NCBI GenBank assembly: GCA_037147175.1
Contig: JBAWVS010000055.1
Coordinates: 1-17,236 of the forward strand
From: a bacterium
Lineage (GTDB): Bacteria > Cyanobacteriota > Vampirovibrionia > Gastranaerophilales > UBA9971
Length of the DNA: 17,236 nucleotides
Direction of reading: 5' to 3'
Under the pieces are notes generated by a model. The model was not told where the DNA came from and did not search any database. It worked only from the letters and a program-made list of their open reading frames with translations. The translations under genes and the position numbers were made by a program. Of this stretch, positions 7,685 to 14,004 are shown in pieces; positions within the stretch are counted from its first letter, which is position 1; each line of letters starts with the position of its first letter.

Positions 7685-7900
7685 TCATTTTAAATCAAAA
7701 TCAAAGAAATATTTTAATGAAATATCGAGTGTTTCACATAACTTAACGAGTGTAGAAAGTCGGGGTTCTTTTAGCCCACGCTCGATTTCACTTAATCCGC
7801 CTTTAGAAATACCGCTCTCATAAGCAAGTTTTTCTAACGTAAGTTTTTGCTCTTGTCTGAGCTGTGTAATTCTGTTACCTACCTGTATATTTAAACTCAT
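7685..7900 (-). CDS. XRE-family (Cro/CI-like) transcriptional repressor
   Basis: This 71-residue protein is a single HTH_3 domain: GNRITQLRQEQKLTLEKLAYESGISKGGLSEIERGLKEPRLSTLVKLCETLDISLKYFF. The recognition helix lies at about 30-42 (ISKGGLSEIERG) and the domain fills the protein, so effector sensing or peptidase activity is absent. Two GTTCA-N6-TGAAC palindromes lie 21 and 74 bases upstream of its start, fitting autoregulation. The Shine-Dalgarno is weak (AAGGGG about 14 bases upstream). It is probably the master repressor of the neighbouring mobile-element genes, though targets beyond its own promoter are not shown. Confidence 0.85.
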   Translation of the reverse strand: MSLNIQVGNRITQLRQEQKLTLEKLAYESGISKGGLSEIERGLKEPRLSTLVKLCETLDISLKYFFDFDLK

Positions 7901-7920
7901 TATGATTTACAAACCCCTTT

Positions 7921-7936
7921 GTTCATATTCATGAAC
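7921..7936. promoter_or_regulatory. Operator GTTCA-N6-TGAAC, copy 1
   Basis: GTTCATATTCATGAAC is a dyad with perfect 5-bp half-sites and a 6-bp spacer, 21 bases upstream of the XRE start codon. An identical dyad lies 53 bp further upstream (7974-7989). It is the likely binding site of the XRE repressor. A TATAAT at 7946-7951 lies between the two copies. Confidence 0.7.
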
Positions 7937-7973
7937 TTCAAGGTTTATAATAATTAATTCATATGTTATACTA

Positions 7974-7989
7974 GTTCACATAAATGAAC
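7974..7989. promoter_or_regulatory. Operator GTTCA-N6-TGAAC, copy 2
   Basis: GTTCACATAAATGAAC has the same half-sites and spacer as copy 1; the centre-to-centre distance is 53 bp, about five helical turns. It sits next to a TATACT (7966-7971). The pair may control a promoter in each direction, including one running toward the chemotaxis cassette. Confidence 0.7.
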
Positions 7990-8009
7990 TTATGAAACTT
8001 TTTTATTTT

Positions 8010-8033
8010 TAAAAATTTTAATTTCGCCGATAG
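8010..8033 (+). promoter_or_regulatory. Weak sigma-28-like (motility) promoter candidate
   Basis: TAAA (8010-8013) is followed by GCCGATAG (8026-8033), matching the -10 of flagellar/chemotaxis promoters in 7 of 8 positions. The spacing is 12 instead of the usual 15 bases, so it may be non-functional or coincidental. It lies about 280 bases upstream of the chemoreceptor. Confidence 0.25.
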
Positions 8034-8136
8034 TCAATGCTATATTAAATATATGCTTTTCGGGTTGGATACATAATTAATTCTAAAGAGCTTTTGGATT
8101 ACAAAACTCGTATTACCTTTCTAGTAAAGGGTTATA

Positions 8137-8150
8137 CCCCCCCCCCCCCC
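8137..8150. repeat. 14-base poly-C tract
   Basis: There are fourteen consecutive C in an otherwise AT-rich spacer, 159 bases upstream of the chemoreceptor ATG, in the 8001-8309 gene-free stretch. Homopolymer runs of this length slip during replication and commonly cause phase variation. Here the tract is upstream of the reading frame (a stop in frame lies at 8214), so any effect would be on transcription or the mRNA leader. Confidence 0.85.
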
Positions 8151-8309
8151 GAAACCTTGATTATACCTGAGAAAAAGAGTACAGTATATTACATATCTTT
8201 ATTAAAACTATTTTAAAACAATAAATTTATATCTTTCGTGTCTTATTTAGCTGTGTTTAGAAGAAAATATAGAGTTGTCGTGTCAGTATTATTTGAAAGG
8301 GTGGCTATT

Positions 8310-10022
8310 ATGCAGTGGTTTAAGAATTTTAAGATTTCGCAAAAGATCTTGGCGTTTGTTGCAATGGCAACATTATTTATTTGTATTGTCGGTTATGTCG
8401 GATTTCATTTCACCACAAAAGGTGCAAACGATATGACAGCTATTTACAAAGACAGAGCACTACCTATGATGTGGATGTATGATGCTGTCGGCAATGTTAA
8501 CAACATAGAAGCTCTTATTAATGAAATAAATGCAACATCCGATAAAAATACACAAAAAGCAATGTATGATGAAATTGTTGCAAACAGAGAAGACAATAAT
8601 AAAATACTGGCGGAATATGAAAAAACAAAGCTTGACCCTTTTGAACTCAAAACATTGGCAGAATTAAAAAATAACCTTCAGGAATACAGTGTTGTTCAGA
8701 CAAAAACTATTGATATGGGAATGAACGGCAATAGAAACGAAGCCGAAAAATATTTTCTGTCTAACATAGATGCGGCCCAAAAAGTAGGTGATAATTTTAA
8801 AGCTCTTGCAGATTACAATGCTAAAGTTGCCAAGGAGTTGAATACTCAAAATGACAAAGATGCAGCAGAAGCAGTCGCTCTTATAATAGGAATTATTGTT
8901 GTGGCAGTGGTACTTGCTGTATCTATCGGATTAATGATCGCAAGTATTATTTCTAAGCCGATAAACGCTGTAGTAGAAAACTTAAATGAAGTGGCTAAAG
9001 GAAATCTTGCAATTGATGAAGTTCATAATGATTCTAATGATGAAACAGGAATCCTTGCAAAATCGCTTAATCTTACCGTGAAAAACCTTAGAGCACTTAT
9101 CGGTACAGTTTCTAAATCAATTGAAGAAATTTCTGCAAATTCCGAAGAAATGAGTGCTTCATCTGAACAAACGGCACAAGGAGCTCAACAGACAGCAACC
9201 AGCACTCAACAGTTAGCTCAGGGTGCTCAGGAAATTTCAAGAAATGTTGAACTGGGGGCTACAAGCATTAACGGTTTAAATAAAACCATTCAGGGTGTTG
9301 CTCTGGAAGCAGGCGTAGTAGCTAAACTTGGTAATGACACAGAAACAAATGCTAATGTAGGTGCTGAACACGTTAAAAAGGCAGTGCTTAAAATAGACAG
9401 CATCAAAAATGTTGCTGGTGCTATCTCCATTAATATTGCCGAACTCGGAAAATTAAGTTCAGACATTGAGCAAATCGTTGATTTAATTAAAAATATTGCA
9501 GGACAAACCAACCTTTTAGCCTTAAATGCTGCTATTGAAGCTGCCAGAGCAGGAGAACACGGAAAAGGCTTTGCTGTAGTGGCAGATGAAGTCAAAAAAC
9601 TTGCAGGACAATCAGCAGGAGCAACAGAAAAAATAACAGCTATGATTAAAGAAATTCAAAATAAAACGCATATCGCCGTAAATACTATGGATAAAGCAAC
9701 TAAAGAAGTTGAAGAAGGCGTGTTTGTAATCAACGATGCAGGAAAAGCACTAGATAATATTATTTCTCAGGTAAAACAGGCTAATAATAAAATACAGGGT
9801 ATCACTAAAGATATAGACGGAGTCGCTGTCAGCTCAGAAGAAGTTTTAAGAATGGTTGAAAATATTTCCGCTATAACAGAAGAAACGGCTGCAAGTGCGG
9901 AAGAGATTTCAAGCATTACCGAAGAACAAACAGCGAGCCTTGAAGAAATAAGCGCAAGCTCTCAAACACTTGCTAAAGTTGCTGAAGACTTACAAAAACA
10001 GGTTTCTGTATTTAAAATTTAG
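8310..10022 (+). CDS. Methyl-accepting chemotaxis protein (4HB sensor, HAMP, signalling domain)
   Basis: This 570-residue transmembrane chemoreceptor has TM1 at about residues 13-34, a helical extracytoplasmic sensor of 4HB_MCP type at about 35-188 (ALPMMWMYDAVGNVNNIEALI near its start), TM2 at about 189-214, HAMP at about 212-265 (ISKPINAVVENLNEVAKGNL), and the long signalling coiled coil. The kinase-control tip lies at 398-432 (GQTNLLALNAAIEAARAGEHGKGFAVVADEVKKLA region). It relays ligand state through CheW to CheA. I chose ATG 8310 because AAAGGGTGG lies 5 bases upstream and the protein then begins with a normal TM1; the GTG at 8238 has no such site. No CheR-tethering pentapeptide is seen (it ends QVSVFKI). 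It is the first gene of the MCP-hemerythrin-CheW operon, 10 bases before hemerythrin. Confidence 0.92.
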   Translation: MQWFKNFKISQKILAFVAMATLFICIVGYVGFHFTTKGANDMTAIYKDRALPMMWMYDAVGNVNNIEALINEINATSDKNTQKAMYDEIVANREDNNKILAEYEKTKLDPFELKTLAELKNNLQEYSVVQTKTIDMGMNGNRNEAEKYFLSNIDAAQKVGDNFKALADYNAKVAKELNTQNDKDAAEAVALIIGIIVVAVVLAVSIGLMIASIISKPINAVVENLNEVAKGNLAIDEVHNDSNDETGILAKSLNLTVKNLRALIGTVSKSIEEISANSEEMSASSEQTAQGAQQTATSTQQLAQGAQEISRNVELGATSINGLNKTIQGVALEAGVVAKLGNDTETNANVGAEHVKKAVLKIDSIKNVAGAISINIAELGKLSSDIEQIVDLIKNIAGQTNLLALNAAIEAARAGEHGKGFAVVADEVKKLAGQSAGATEKITAMIKEIQNKTHIAVNTMDKATKEVEEGVFVINDAGKALDNIISQVKQANNKIQGITKDIDGVAVSSEEVLRMVENISAITEETAASAEEISSITEEQTASLEEISASSQTLAKVAEDLQKQVSVFKI

Positions 10023-10032
10023 GAATCCGACA

Positions 10033-10437
10033 ATGTTAATTAAGTTTGATGATTCCTTATTAACAGGGATTACGGATATAGATATTCAGCATAAGTATCT
10101 GTTTAATGCAATAAATAGCCTTGAAGATATTGATAATCACGAAGAACAATTGCGTTTTGCTATTTGTGATATTGAAGAGTATGCCTCTGAACATTTTAAA
10201 ACAGAAGAACAATATATGGCTGAATGTAAATATCCTGAAACAGAAGAGCATATTAAAGAACATCAAGAATTTTCTGAAAACTATAAAGCATTACAATCAA
10301 TATTGGACAAACATGATGTTTCCGATGACTTCCTTATTGAGTTAAAGAGCTTTTTAGCAAACTGGATTGTAAAGCACTATACAGAAATTGATGTCAAAAT
10401 GGCTAAATTTATTAAATATTCGTATAAAAAATCATAA
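10033..10437 (+). CDS. Bacteriohemerythrin, O2-binding di-iron protein
   Basis: This 134-residue single-domain hemerythrin has every ligand of the non-heme di-iron site: H20, H54 and E58 (HFKTE), H73 and H77 (HIKEH), and H115 with D120 (HYTEID). The N-terminal FDDSLLTGITDIDIQH is typical of bacterial hemerythrins. It binds O2 reversibly, and related proteins also react with NO. ATG 10033 is chosen because GGA lies just upstream and the domain begins directly there. It starts 10 bases after the receptor stop and ends 12 bases before cheW, so it is translationally linked to chemotaxis and is probably the oxygen-responsive component or a buffer near the receptor. Confidence 0.92.
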   Translation: MLIKFDDSLLTGITDIDIQHKYLFNAINSLEDIDNHEEQLRFAICDIEEYASEHFKTEEQYMAECKYPETEEHIKEHQEFSENYKALQSILDKHDVSDDFLIELKSFLANWIVKHYTEIDVKMAKFIKYSYKKS

Positions 10438-10449
10438 AGGAGACTTACT

Positions 10450-10977
10450 ATGGCTTCAGTCGATACAGAAAGTGATGAACTACAGCTTATAGCATTTAAA
10501 CTGGGCAATGAAGAATACACCGTGCCGATAGAAAGCGTTCAAGAAATTATTATGCCTCAGCAAACTACTCACATCCCAAAATCCCCTCAATTTGTAGAAG
10601 GGATTATAAATCTCAGAGGTCATATAATCCCTATAATTGACGGAAGAAAAAGATTTGACATAAAGGTTACTGAAAATAATGCAGACACAAGAGTCATTGT
10701 GCTTGAACTTGATGACCATACAGTAGGCTTAATCGTTGATTCCGTTTCGGAAGTCGTTCATCTTAAAAAGAGCAATATTGAACCGTCCCCGACAGAAAAT
10801 GACGAAAACAGCTTTATAGTCGGAGTCGGAAAACATCAAGACAGGCTTCTTTTATTATTAGATGCTTCTAAAATTCTTGATATAAAAGAGACTGAGCATA
10901 TAAAACAAACACTGGAAGCCGTGAATAAGATTTCAAAACTACAGGAAACAATAGCCGAAGCGAATGTCAGCGTTTGA
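10450..10977 (+). CDS. cheW: CheW coupling protein
   Basis: This 175-residue protein is a CheW domain (about 10-155): LIAFKLGNEEYTVPIESVQEII, the arginine-containing receptor/kinase-binding stretch FVEGIINLRGHIIPIIDGRKRF, then DSVSEVVHLKKSNIEPSP and FIVGVGKHQDRLLLLLDASKIL. It couples chemoreceptors to CheA. A short helical tail follows (156-175), longer than the minimal CheW. AAGGAG lies 8 bases upstream. It is the last gene of the MCP-hemerythrin-CheW operon. No CheA is present in the window, so the cassette must feed the host's chemosensory array. Confidence 0.92.
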   Translation: MASVDTESDELQLIAFKLGNEEYTVPIESVQEIIMPQQTTHIPKSPQFVEGIINLRGHIIPIIDGRKRFDIKVTENNADTRVIVLELDDHTVGLIVDSVSEVVHLKKSNIEPSPTENDENSFIVGVGKHQDRLLLLLDASKILDIKETEHIKQTLEAVNKISKLQETIAEANVSV

Positions 10978-10986
10978 AAATCTTAT

Positions 10987-11036
10987 AATTTAATGAACAA
11001 TGACAAGAGGTTTCCGACTTAAATTCAGTAACAAGG
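10987..11036. repeat. 50-bp direct repeat, copy A
   Basis: This stretch matches 13955-14004 in 44 of 50 positions, in the same orientation, including runs ATGAACAATGA and AAATTCAGTAACAA. It begins 9 bases after the CheW stop. The two copies bracket about 2.9 kb holding the IS256 element, the exported protein and the MerR-like gene. It is too long and too diverged for a target-site duplication. Confidence 0.7.
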
Positions 11037-11057
11037 AATCCATTAATAATTTTGTGT

Positions 11058-11097
11058 AAACCTCCGAAAATACGTATAGTAGAAAACGGAGGTTTTT
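11058..11097 (+). terminator. Rho-independent terminator of the chemosensory operon
   Basis: AAACCTCCG (11058-11066) pairs perfectly with CGGAGGTTT (11087-11095), ending in TTTTT (11093-11097). The loop is 20 bases. It lies 80 bases after the CheW stop. The sequence just before it (TTTTGTGTAAAC) resembles the ends of some IS256-family elements. Confidence 0.75.
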
Positions 11098-11169
11098 CAA
11101 ATTTCCCCAGGATATTAATAATCTTTTTAAAACTAACAACAATATGTTTGTTTTAATTGACAGATGCAA

Positions 11170-11297
11170 AACCTAAGCGGGCGACATAAACTCTTCTTAA
11201 AATCGATGCTGTGAGCCTCATAGTTGAAATAAAGAAAGCTCATAAGGTTTCACTTATCTAAATATCAGAACTCAATTGTCGATAAATTTCTTAGGTT
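11170..11297 (+). other. Structured non-coding stretch before the IS256 element
   Basis: There are nested complementary segments. AACCTAAG (11170-11177) pairs with CTTAGGTT (11290-11297), and CGACA (11182-11186) with TGTCG (11277-11281). Inside, GTGA-g-CCT-c-AT (11211-11221) pairs with AT-A-AGG-tt-TCAC (11242-11253). GTGAGC can alternatively pair with GCTCAT (11238-11243). Downstream, TTAGG (11291-11295) can also pair with CCTAA in AACCTCCTAAC. No known RNA family is recognised. It might instead be the decayed end of another insertion sequence (minus-strand GGTTCTGTGCCA near 11304-11315). It fills the 10978-11422 gap together with repeat A and the terminator. Confidence 0.35.
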
Positions 11298-11365
11298 GAG
11301 GGGTATGGCACAGAACCTCCTAACTGTCTTTTGTATCGTAAAGAACAAAAAGCGGGACCTTAAGA

Positions 11366-12716
11366 AATTTTATTGATTCTCCGATAAAAAAAGAAGAGAA
11401 AAATTAATCGGAGGAACAAAGAATGTCAAAGTTATTTACAAAGGAACAAGCAAGAAAATTTCTAAAAGAAGGAAATTTTAAAAATGCAGAAGGCATAGCA
11501 AGCGCCATAAAAGAAAGTTTCAAAGAAGTATTGCAAGAAGCCCTTGAAAATGAGCTTGAAGAAGAGCTCGGCTATTCTCGATATGATTGGGCAAACAAAA
11601 ATACAGACAACAGCAGAAACGGTCATCATAAAAAGACTGTTCGCTCAGAGTTCGGCAAAGTGGAACTTGATATTCCGCATGATAAAAAAGGCGAATTTGA
11701 GCCTGTCATCGTGCCAAAGAACTCAAGAGAAGTATCTCCGAGCATAAATGATATGATAATTTCAATGTATGCCAAGGGAATGACAACTCCCGATATTCAT
11801 TTTCATATGCAAAAAATATACGGGCTTGATATTTCAGAAGATTTAGTTTCAAAGATAACGGATAAAATCCTTCCGAAGGCAAAAGAATGGCAAAAAAGAC
11901 CGCTTGATTCTATTTATCCGATAGTCTATCTTGACGGAATGGTTTTCAATGTTGTAGACAACGGCTCTGTCGTGAAGAAAACGGCATATATCGTTTACGG
12001 AGTGAATACAGACGGGCATAAAGATATTCTGGGCATTTGGATAGGAGAAGCCGAATCTTCAAAATTTTGGATGTCAGTTTTGTCTGACCTCAAAGAACGA
12101 GGGGTAGAAGATATTCTTATTGCTTCAATAGACGGATTAACAGGATTCAAAGACGCAATTAAGGCAGTTTTTCCCAAGACAGAAATCCAAAGATGCATTG
12201 TTCATCATATCAGAAATTGTACAAAGCACGTTGTACATAAGGACAGAAAAGAATTTTGCAGCGATATGAAGCCTATTTACAAGGCAATAAATGAAGAAGC
12301 GGCAATTGAAGCTTTTGATGAATTTTCGGAAAAATGGAAAGCCAAATATCCTTATGCAATAAGGTCTTGGAACAACAATTGGAATGAACTTATGGCTTTT
12401 ATGAAATTTCCCGCTGAAGTCAGGAGGCTGATTTATACCACAAACCCCATAGAAGCTTTTAACAGGGGCGTAAGAAAAATTACAAAGTCCAAAACTTCTT
12501 ACAGAACTGACGATAGTCTTTTTAAAATCTTATATCTTGCATCTATTGATATACTTGATAAATGGACTATGCCGCTTCAAAACTGGAGTTTGATTTTTAA
12601 TCAATTAGTGATATATTTTGAGGGAAGAATTTAAAAGATGATAATTTCTCCTTACAAAAAAATTATCATCTCAAACAAAAAGTATAAATTTAATTTTTAT
12701 CAGAATCAAAAGAATT
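11366..12716 (+). mobile_element. IS256-family insertion sequence, candidate ends
   Basis: An imperfect terminal inverted repeat frames the transposase. AATTTTATTGATTCT (11366-11380) matches the reverse complement of 12702-12716 in 13 of 15 positions. After a two-base gap (CC on the left), GATAAAAA continues the match inward (11383-11390 with 12694-12701). The resulting length of about 1.35 kb is typical for IS256 elements. No convincing 8-9 bp target duplication is visible beside these ends, so the boundaries are provisional. Confidence 0.5.
11423..12634 (+). CDS. IS256-family (mutator-type) DDE transposase
   Basis: This 403-residue protein is a full-length IS256 transposase (family about 390-410). 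The catalytic acidic residues sit in the family contexts: D171 in YLDGMVF, D237 in ASIDGLTGF and E344 in TTNPIEAFNRGVRK. The IQRCIVHHIRN motif at 255-265, between the second D and the E, is also diagnostic. The N-terminal region (SRNGHHKKTVRSEFGKVELDIPHDKKGEFEP) binds the ends. GGAGG precedes the ATG. The reading frame is intact, so the element may be active. A hairpin (12637-12670, 11-bp stem) follows the stop inside the element. Confidence 0.95.
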   Translation: MSKLFTKEQARKFLKEGNFKNAEGIASAIKESFKEVLQEALENELEEELGYSRYDWANKNTDNSRNGHHKKTVRSEFGKVELDIPHDKKGEFEPVIVPKNSREVSPSINDMIISMYAKGMTTPDIHFHMQKIYGLDISEDLVSKITDKILPKAKEWQKRPLDSIYPIVYLDGMVFNVVDNGSVVKKTAYIVYGVNTDGHKDILGIWIGEAESSKFWMSVLSDLKERGVEDILIASIDGLTGFKDAIKAVFPKTEIQRCIVHHIRNCTKHVVHKDRKEFCSDMKPIYKAINEEAAIEAFDEFSEKWKAKYPYAIRSWNNNWNELMAFMKFPAEVRRLIYTTNPIEAFNRGVRKITKSKTSYRTDDSLFKILYLASIDILDKWTMPLQNWSLIFNQLVIYFEGRI

Positions 12717-12729
12717 ATTTAAAATCCCC

Positions 12730-12754
12730 AAAAAGCCCCTCAGAGGGGCTTTTA
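12730..12754. terminator. Bidirectional terminator
   Basis: AAAAGCCCCT (12731-12740) and AGGGGCTTTT (12744-12753) form a 10-bp stem with a CAG loop, flanked by A-run and T-run. It lies between the converging IS256 transposase and the exported-protein gene and can serve both. Confidence 0.85.
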
Positions 12755-12772
12755 AAATGCTTTAAATTACTA

Positions 12773-13306
12773 TTAATTACTAAAAACTAATTCTCTATCT
12801 GTTTTAATCGGAACGATTGAACCAGCAGGAACTATCGTATCTTTACCTCTAGGAGCTACGAACAATAAAGATATAGGAAGAAATAATACAGAAGCTACAA
12901 CAATAGGTATAAATTTGTTGCTATCTGGGTCAAATCTGTCGGTAGCATGTTTTTCCACAACATTAGAAACAGGGATTATTTTTCCACTTGCTAAATTAAT
13001 AGATGTTAATTGGATACCGACTCTTCCATTAGTTCCAAAGTAAGTTTTTGATTCCACGGAGGATACTGTGCCCTTTACCTTTGAGCCTTTTGGAATAACT
13101 ACTGCATCGTTAACGGTTACATCGTCTGCAATAGACATATCAACTCTTTGTCCAACAACACTATCTTTTGAAGACAACTGACTGTTTACAATTAAATTGA
13201 TTGGAGTTCCTGGGTCTAATACCAAATCTTTTGCCAAAGTAATCGGACAAACGAATACGTTAACGAGAGTCACTAATAAACCAGTGACGAAAACTTTTTT
13301 CAACAT
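12773..13306 (-). CDS. Exported beta-rich protein of unknown role
   Basis: This 177-residue protein has a clear signal peptide (MLKKVFVTGLLVTLVNVFVCPITLAKD, cleaved near residue 26; no lipobox). The mature part carries a repeated small-beta pattern seen in many periplasmic proteins: LDPGTPINLIVNSQLSSKDSVVGQRV, VVIPKGSKVKGTVSSV, GRVGIQLTSINLASGKIIPV, and at the end a hydrophobic segment (FIPIVVASVLFLPISLLFV, about 132-150) followed by DTIVPAGSIVPIKT. The IPKGS turn resembles the VirB10/TrbI beta domain, but the protein is far shorter and no secretion genes are near. ATG 13306 is chosen: a TTGACA-17-TAAGAT promoter at 13344-13372 rules out the longer frame, and GAAAGG lies 8-9 bases upstream. 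Confidence 0.7.
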   Translation of the reverse strand: MLKKVFVTGLLVTLVNVFVCPITLAKDLVLDPGTPINLIVNSQLSSKDSVVGQRVDMSIADDVTVNDAVVIPKGSKVKGTVSSVESKTYFGTNGRVGIQLTSINLASGKIIPVSNVVEKHATDRFDPDSNKFIPIVVASVLFLPISLLFVAPRGKDTIVPAGSIVPIKTDRELVFSN

Positions 13307-13343
13307 AGACAACGACCTTTCTAAAAAATACACCAACAATTTT

Positions 13344-13372
13344 ATCTTAGATGATGTCAATATATTTGTCAA
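13344..13372 (-). promoter_or_regulatory. Sigma-70-type promoter of the exported protein
   Basis: On the minus strand this reads TTGACA (13372-13367), a 17-base spacer and TAAGAT (13349-13344), giving a start near 13337 and a leader of about 30 bases. TGTCAATAT occurs twice (13355 and 13367, 12 bp apart), overlapping the -35, and could be a regulator site. Confidence 0.6.
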
Positions 13373-13520
13373 TATTTCTATTCACTAAAAAAGCATTTTT
13401 GATAGTCATAAAACTACTTGTTATATAAGTCATTAAAACAACCTTTATTCTTGTCCACCAAACTTATAATAGCAAAAGCACTCAAACGGTTAAAACCTTA
13501 TCCATACAAAGAGGCTATTC

Positions 13521-13838
13521 ATGGAAGTAGAAAAGAATAAACCAGTATATTCCACTAATGTTGCAGCCGACCTCAGTGGTATTTCAAAAAGTACATTGAT
13601 GCGTTATGAAGAAAAAGGGCTGATTAATCCTTATAAGAGCAAGGGAGGGAAAAGACTTTACTCTCACAACGATATCGAATGGTTAATATGCCTTAAAGAT
13701 TTAATTAAAAAGGGCTATAGTATTTTAAGCCTGAAAAAGCTTTTAAAATACGAATCTTGTTATGAGCTGAAAAATTGTTCTGAAGAAATTAAAGCAAAGT
13801 GTCAGATTATCAAAGACCAGTTGAAAAATCAGGGATAA
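13521..13838 (+). CDS. MerR-family regulator, HspR-like
   Basis: This 105-residue protein has a MerR-type winged HTH at residues 8-75: VYSTNVAADLSGISKSTLMRYEEKGLINPYKSKGGKRLYSHNDIEWL, then a KKGYSILSLKKLL helix. The order VYsTNVAADLSGIS-LmRYEEKGL-GGkRlYS is closest to the HspR branch (stress-response repressors). The C-terminal helix holds two Cys (YESCYELKNCSEEIKAKCQ, three in all), which could sense metal or redox state; this is speculative. AGAGG lies 6 bases upstream of the ATG. A TATAAT at about 13467 is the likely -10. It diverges from the exported-protein gene and may regulate it. Confidence 0.8.
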   Translation: MEVEKNKPVYSTNVAADLSGISKSTLMRYEEKGLINPYKSKGGKRLYSHNDIEWLICLKDLIKKGYSILSLKKLLKYESCYELKNCSEEIKAKCQIIKDQLKNQG

Positions 13839-13889
13839 ACCTTTAGATATTGGCATTATCAACAATTTAAAGACGTTGCGGTATTCTAA
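13839..13889 (+). pseudogene. Relic of a second tyrosine recombinase
   Basis: Sixteen codons, TFRYWHYQQFKDVAVF and then a stop, match residues 135-150 of the recombinase at 6421 (TFGYWHYQQFKDIAVL) with 13 identities. Several DNA differences are silent, so the source was a diverged functional gene rather than a recent copy. The catalytic HTLR before it and the Tyr after it are absent. The fragment directly follows the MerR-like stop codon. Confidence 0.75.
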
Positions 13890-13954
13890 TATTATTTTAG
13901 TTAAATATGACGTTGTAAATAGTTATAATGAATTGTTAAATAAGGTTATGCACT

Positions 13955-14004
13955 AATTTGATGAACAATGATAAGAAGTTACCGACTCAAATTCAGTAAC
14001 AATG
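13955..14004. repeat. 50-bp direct repeat, copy B
   Basis: This is the partner of 10987-11036 (44 of 50 matches, same orientation). Its right end overlaps the last codons of the minus-strand gene at 13993-14277. It lies 66 bases after the recombinase relic. Confidence 0.7.

Noticed and set aside
8238-8309. GTG-initiated N-terminal extension of the chemoreceptor
   Set aside because: No Shine-Dalgarno at GTG, basic residues before TM1, while ATG 8310 has AAAGGGTGG in place.
9290-9595. 101-codon minus-strand frame inside the chemoreceptor
   Set aside because: Ala/Ser/Leu-rich mirror of the signalling coiled coil; antisense shadow.
9970-10032. Hemerythrin start inside the receptor gene
   Set aside because: The extra 21 residues have no domain match, and ATG 10033 begins exactly at the hemerythrin fold.
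12773-13306. VirB10/TrbI component of a conjugation machine
   Set aside because: Shares only the IPKGS turn; length is far too short and no other secretion genes are present.
13307-13372. 22-residue extension of the exported protein
   Set aside because: It would begin inside the -35 of the promoter and hide the signal peptide; ATG 13306 has its own ribosome-binding site.
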